Source of the DNA: Holophaga sp.
Lineage (GTDB): Bacteria > Acidobacteriota > Holophagae > Holophagales > Holophagaceae
Reading direction: 5' to 3'
DNA: 64,000 nucleotides
Assembly: GCA_016715205.1 (NCBI GenBank)
Contig: JADKBC010000009.1
Span: forward strand, 1-64,000
Part shown: positions 62,459 to 64,000 of the stretch, piece after piece
Layout: the number at the start of each line of letters is the position of its first letter
How positions within the stretch are numbered: the stretch's first letter is position 1
Notes under the pieces: model-generated
What the model was told of the DNA's origin: nothing
The model's input: the letters and a program-made list of their open reading frames with translations, nothing else
Database searches by the model: none
Position numbers and translations under genes: made by a program

Positions 62459-62752
62459 CTACTTCCGCGGGGCCGCTGGGGTACCCACCGAAAGGAAGGG
62501 TTTCAACTTGGCAAAACTCTTCTCGCCAATGCCTTTGACATTCATCAGTTCTTCCGGACGTCGGAAGCCGCCGTGTTGTTTCCGAAAGGCAACAATCCTT
62601 TCCGCAGTGCGAGCACCCACCCTGGGGAGCTGCATGAGTTCGGTTACCGTGGCCTGGTTGAGGTTGATGGGGCGCTGGGGAGCACGTTCCAACGCCGCGG
62701 CTGGAAGGCCCAAGGCGAAGGCCAAGATCAGGGATTGCATTGCCTTAAACAT
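62459..62752 (-). CDS. comEA: ComEA-like helix-hairpin-helix DNA-binding protein
   Basis: ComEA binds incoming DNA in the periplasm during transformation. The 97-residue protein has a signal peptide (FKAMQSLILAFALGLPAAA) and two helix-hairpin-helix motifs (INLNQATVTELMQLPRVGAR and ELMNVKGIGEKSFAKLKPFL), the complete minimal ComEA. AAAGGAGG lies six bases before the ATG. It is the first gene of a short operon with the pseudopilin and radC. Confidence 0.9.
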   Translation of the reverse strand: MFKAMQSLILAFALGLPAAALERAPQRPINLNQATVTELMQLPRVGARTAERIVAFRKQHGGFRRPEELMNVKGIGEKSFAKLKPFLSVGTPAAPRK

Positions 62753-62805
62753 GAGTGCCTCCTTTGAATGGCAATCTGTTCAAAGCCAAACCGAGGCCAA
62801 CTCTC

Positions 62806-62980
62806 ATCTCTTCGTATAACAACTTTTACGTTTTTAAATTTTATTTTTGTGTATATTTTTATTAACATATTTTGCATTTTTTAACTAAATCATTTTATTT
62901 TTTTATTTAACAATGTTTTAAATTTTCATCATTAAATTATTTGAAATACACATTTTAAAAGCAGAATTGAAAGTCTTTTT
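62806..62980. other. AT-rich intergenic island between divergent comEA and HD-GYP genes
   Basis: About 175 bp of the 277-bp gap is almost wholly A and T, with runs such as TTTTTAAATTTTATTTTTG and TTATTTTTTTATTTAAC. This is extreme against the surrounding DNA. No DnaA-box cluster, coding frame or clean hairpin was seen. It probably holds the two divergent promoters and could bind a nucleoid protein. Confidence 0.8.
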
Positions 62981-62996
62981 GCCGGATGGCCGATAG
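62969..62996 (+). promoter_or_regulatory. Possible sigma28-like (flagellar class) promoter for the HD-GYP gene
   Basis: GAAA at 62969-62972 and GCCGATAG at 62989-62996 are 16 bases apart, one more than the usual 15 of the TAAA-N15-GCCGATAA pattern, and the -10 matches seven of eight positions. It ends 33 bp before the HD-GYP ATG. The spacing and the first base are off, so this is tentative. Confidence 0.35.
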
Positions 62997-63029
62997 GCTG
63001 AAAGCGGAACGGGTGGAGTTGGGTCACGC

Positions 63030-64000
63030 ATGATTAAACGGGTCAAAGTCACAGATCTGAAGCTGGGGATGTACATCCACGATCTCAATTGTGGGTGGAT
63101 GGATCATGGGTTTTTGCGCACACGCTTCATGTTGCGCAAGGAGGAGGACCTTCAAAAGCTTCTGACGAGCAAGGTCGTTGATGTTGACATCGACACGGTG
63201 AGGGGCATTGACATCAGCGATGGCGAGGCTCATCCGGAGGTGGAGACTTCCCTGGAACATCGCATCCAGGAGACCACCACCCGCAGCCATAACCTGCCCG
63301 CCAAAACCACCCATGCGGAAGAACTCTCCATCGCCCAGGACATCCAGGCCGAGGCCAGCGAGGTCATCACCGGCATGATGGCTGATATCCGCCTCGGAAA
63401 GCAGGTGGAGGTGGAACGGGTTTCCCCGGTGGTCGCCCAGATCACCGAATCCATTCTCCGGAACCCGGGCACACTGATGAGCCTTTGCCGCATGAAGGAA
63501 GGCGATACCTATACTTTCCAGCACTGCGTCAGCGTCGCCACGCTTCTAGTGGCCTTCTGCCGCTACATGGGCATGGAAAAGGAACAGCTCATCGAAGCAG
63601 GCATTGGCGGCATGCTCCACGATGTGGGCAAGATGCGCGTTCCCGATCACATTCTGAACAAGCCGGGCAAGCTCACGGATCCGGAATTTGAAATCATGAA
63701 ATCCCATGTGGCACTTGGCCTGGAAACACTGCGCCAAACCCCAGGTATTTCACCCTTCATCATGCAGATTGCGGGCGAGCATCACGAGCGGTTCGATGGC
63801 TCTGGCTATCCCAACGGCCATCGAGGTGCCGAAATCAGCCTGGTGGGACGCATGGCGGCCGTGGTCGATGTCTATGACGCCATCACCTCCAACCGGGTGT
63901 ACCACCGCGGCATGGAACCAGCGCTGGCGCTCAAAAAGCTCTTCGAGTGGAGCGAGTACCACTTCGACCCGGAACTGGTGCAGCACTTCATCCAGGCCAT
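63030..64000 (+). CDS. HD-GYP domain c-di-GMP phosphodiesterase (truncated by window end)
   Basis: HD-GYP enzymes hydrolyse cyclic di-GMP. The visible 323 residues begin with a DUF3391-type N-terminal domain (IKRVKVTDLKLGMYIHDLNC, about 1-75) and continue into the HD-GYP core with MLHDVGKMRVPDHIL (HD), the ISPFIMQIAGEHHERFDGSG and GYP stretch, and DVYDAITSNRVYHRGM. All metal-binding motifs expected in this part are present, so activity is likely. The C-terminus lies beyond the window. It is divergent from comEA. Confidence 0.93.
   Translation, partial: MIKRVKVTDLKLGMYIHDLNCGWMDHGFLRTRFMLRKEEDLQKLLTSKVVDVDIDTVRGIDISDGEAHPEVETSLEHRIQETTTRSHNLPAKTTHAEELSIAQDIQAEASEVITGMMADIRLGKQVEVERVSPVVAQITESILRNPGTLMSLCRMKEGDTYTFQHCVSVATLLVAFCRYMGMEKEQLIEAGIGGMLHDVGKMRVPDHILNKPGKLTDPEFEIMKSHVALGLETLRQTPGISPFIMQIAGEHHERFDGSGYPNGHRGAEISLVGRMAAVVDVYDAITSNRVYHRGMEPALALKKLFEWSEYHFDPELVQHFIQA

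Noticed and set aside
62806..62980. Replication origin in the AT-rich island
   Set aside because: No DnaA-box cluster was seen and no dnaA, dnaN or gidA-type gene is adjacent.

Overview
The window is a GC-rich (roughly 60%) bacterial chromosome segment. Its gene content fits a Gram-negative of the Acidobacteriota, most likely Holophagae (Geothrix/Holophaga-like). The clues are a TPR-bearing Ser/Thr kinase, two RND efflux systems, and a Hyf-like complex I relative in a genome with an ordinary housekeeping set. The phylum assignment is an inference from protein style, not from a marker search.

Layout. (1) 1-6.93 kb: every recognisable gene (a receiver-domain protein, a secreted protein, lepA, a receiver-kinase fusion, rpsU) is broken by single-base indels, many beside homopolymers. 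From 7.0 kb onward frames are clean, apart from one break in a DEAD-box helicase at about 30.02 kb. This looks like poor sequence at a contig end more than gene decay. (2) 7.0-15.7 kb: mutS2, a DegT-type aminotransferase, mntP, a low-GC secreted transglutaminase-like protein, lysS and a small membrane protein. (3) 15.8-29.9 kb: two RND efflux systems in mirror image around a 170-bp divergent control region, each with its own TetR regulator and its own inverted-repeat operator. In the leftward system the RND pump and a TolC-like outer membrane factor form one 1467-residue frame. The rightward system has separate genes and continues into a flavodoxin-fold quinone reductase and then a nitroreductase. 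(4) 29.9-43.6 kb: DEAD-box helicase (broken), recQ, dnaE, an unrecognised secreted repeat protein, lon, clpX, greA, ybaK. (5) 43.6-51.8 kb: a DUF1275 membrane protein, then a tightly overlapping six-gene operon for a hydrogenase-4/complex I-like membrane complex whose large subunit lacks the cysteines that bind the NiFe site (an Ehr-type complex) and whose small subunit is fused to a two-cluster ferredoxin. (6) 51.7-64 kb: FHA protein, ribH-nusB, tRNA-Thr, murJ starting directly at the tRNA CCA end, a structured terminator or attenuator, a kinase with about ten 42-residue TPRs, a CsgG-like secreted protein, radC, a pseudopilin, comEA, an AT-rich island, and a truncated HD-GYP phosphodiesterase.

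How genes work together. The two efflux loci are self-regulated stress or detoxification modules. Lon and ClpX sit together as a protein quality-control block. RibH/NusB are translationally coupled. RadC, pseudopilin and ComEA look like a DNA-uptake or DNA-processing group. The Ehr complex probably couples electron transfer to ion translocation without hydrogen chemistry; its partner is not visible here.
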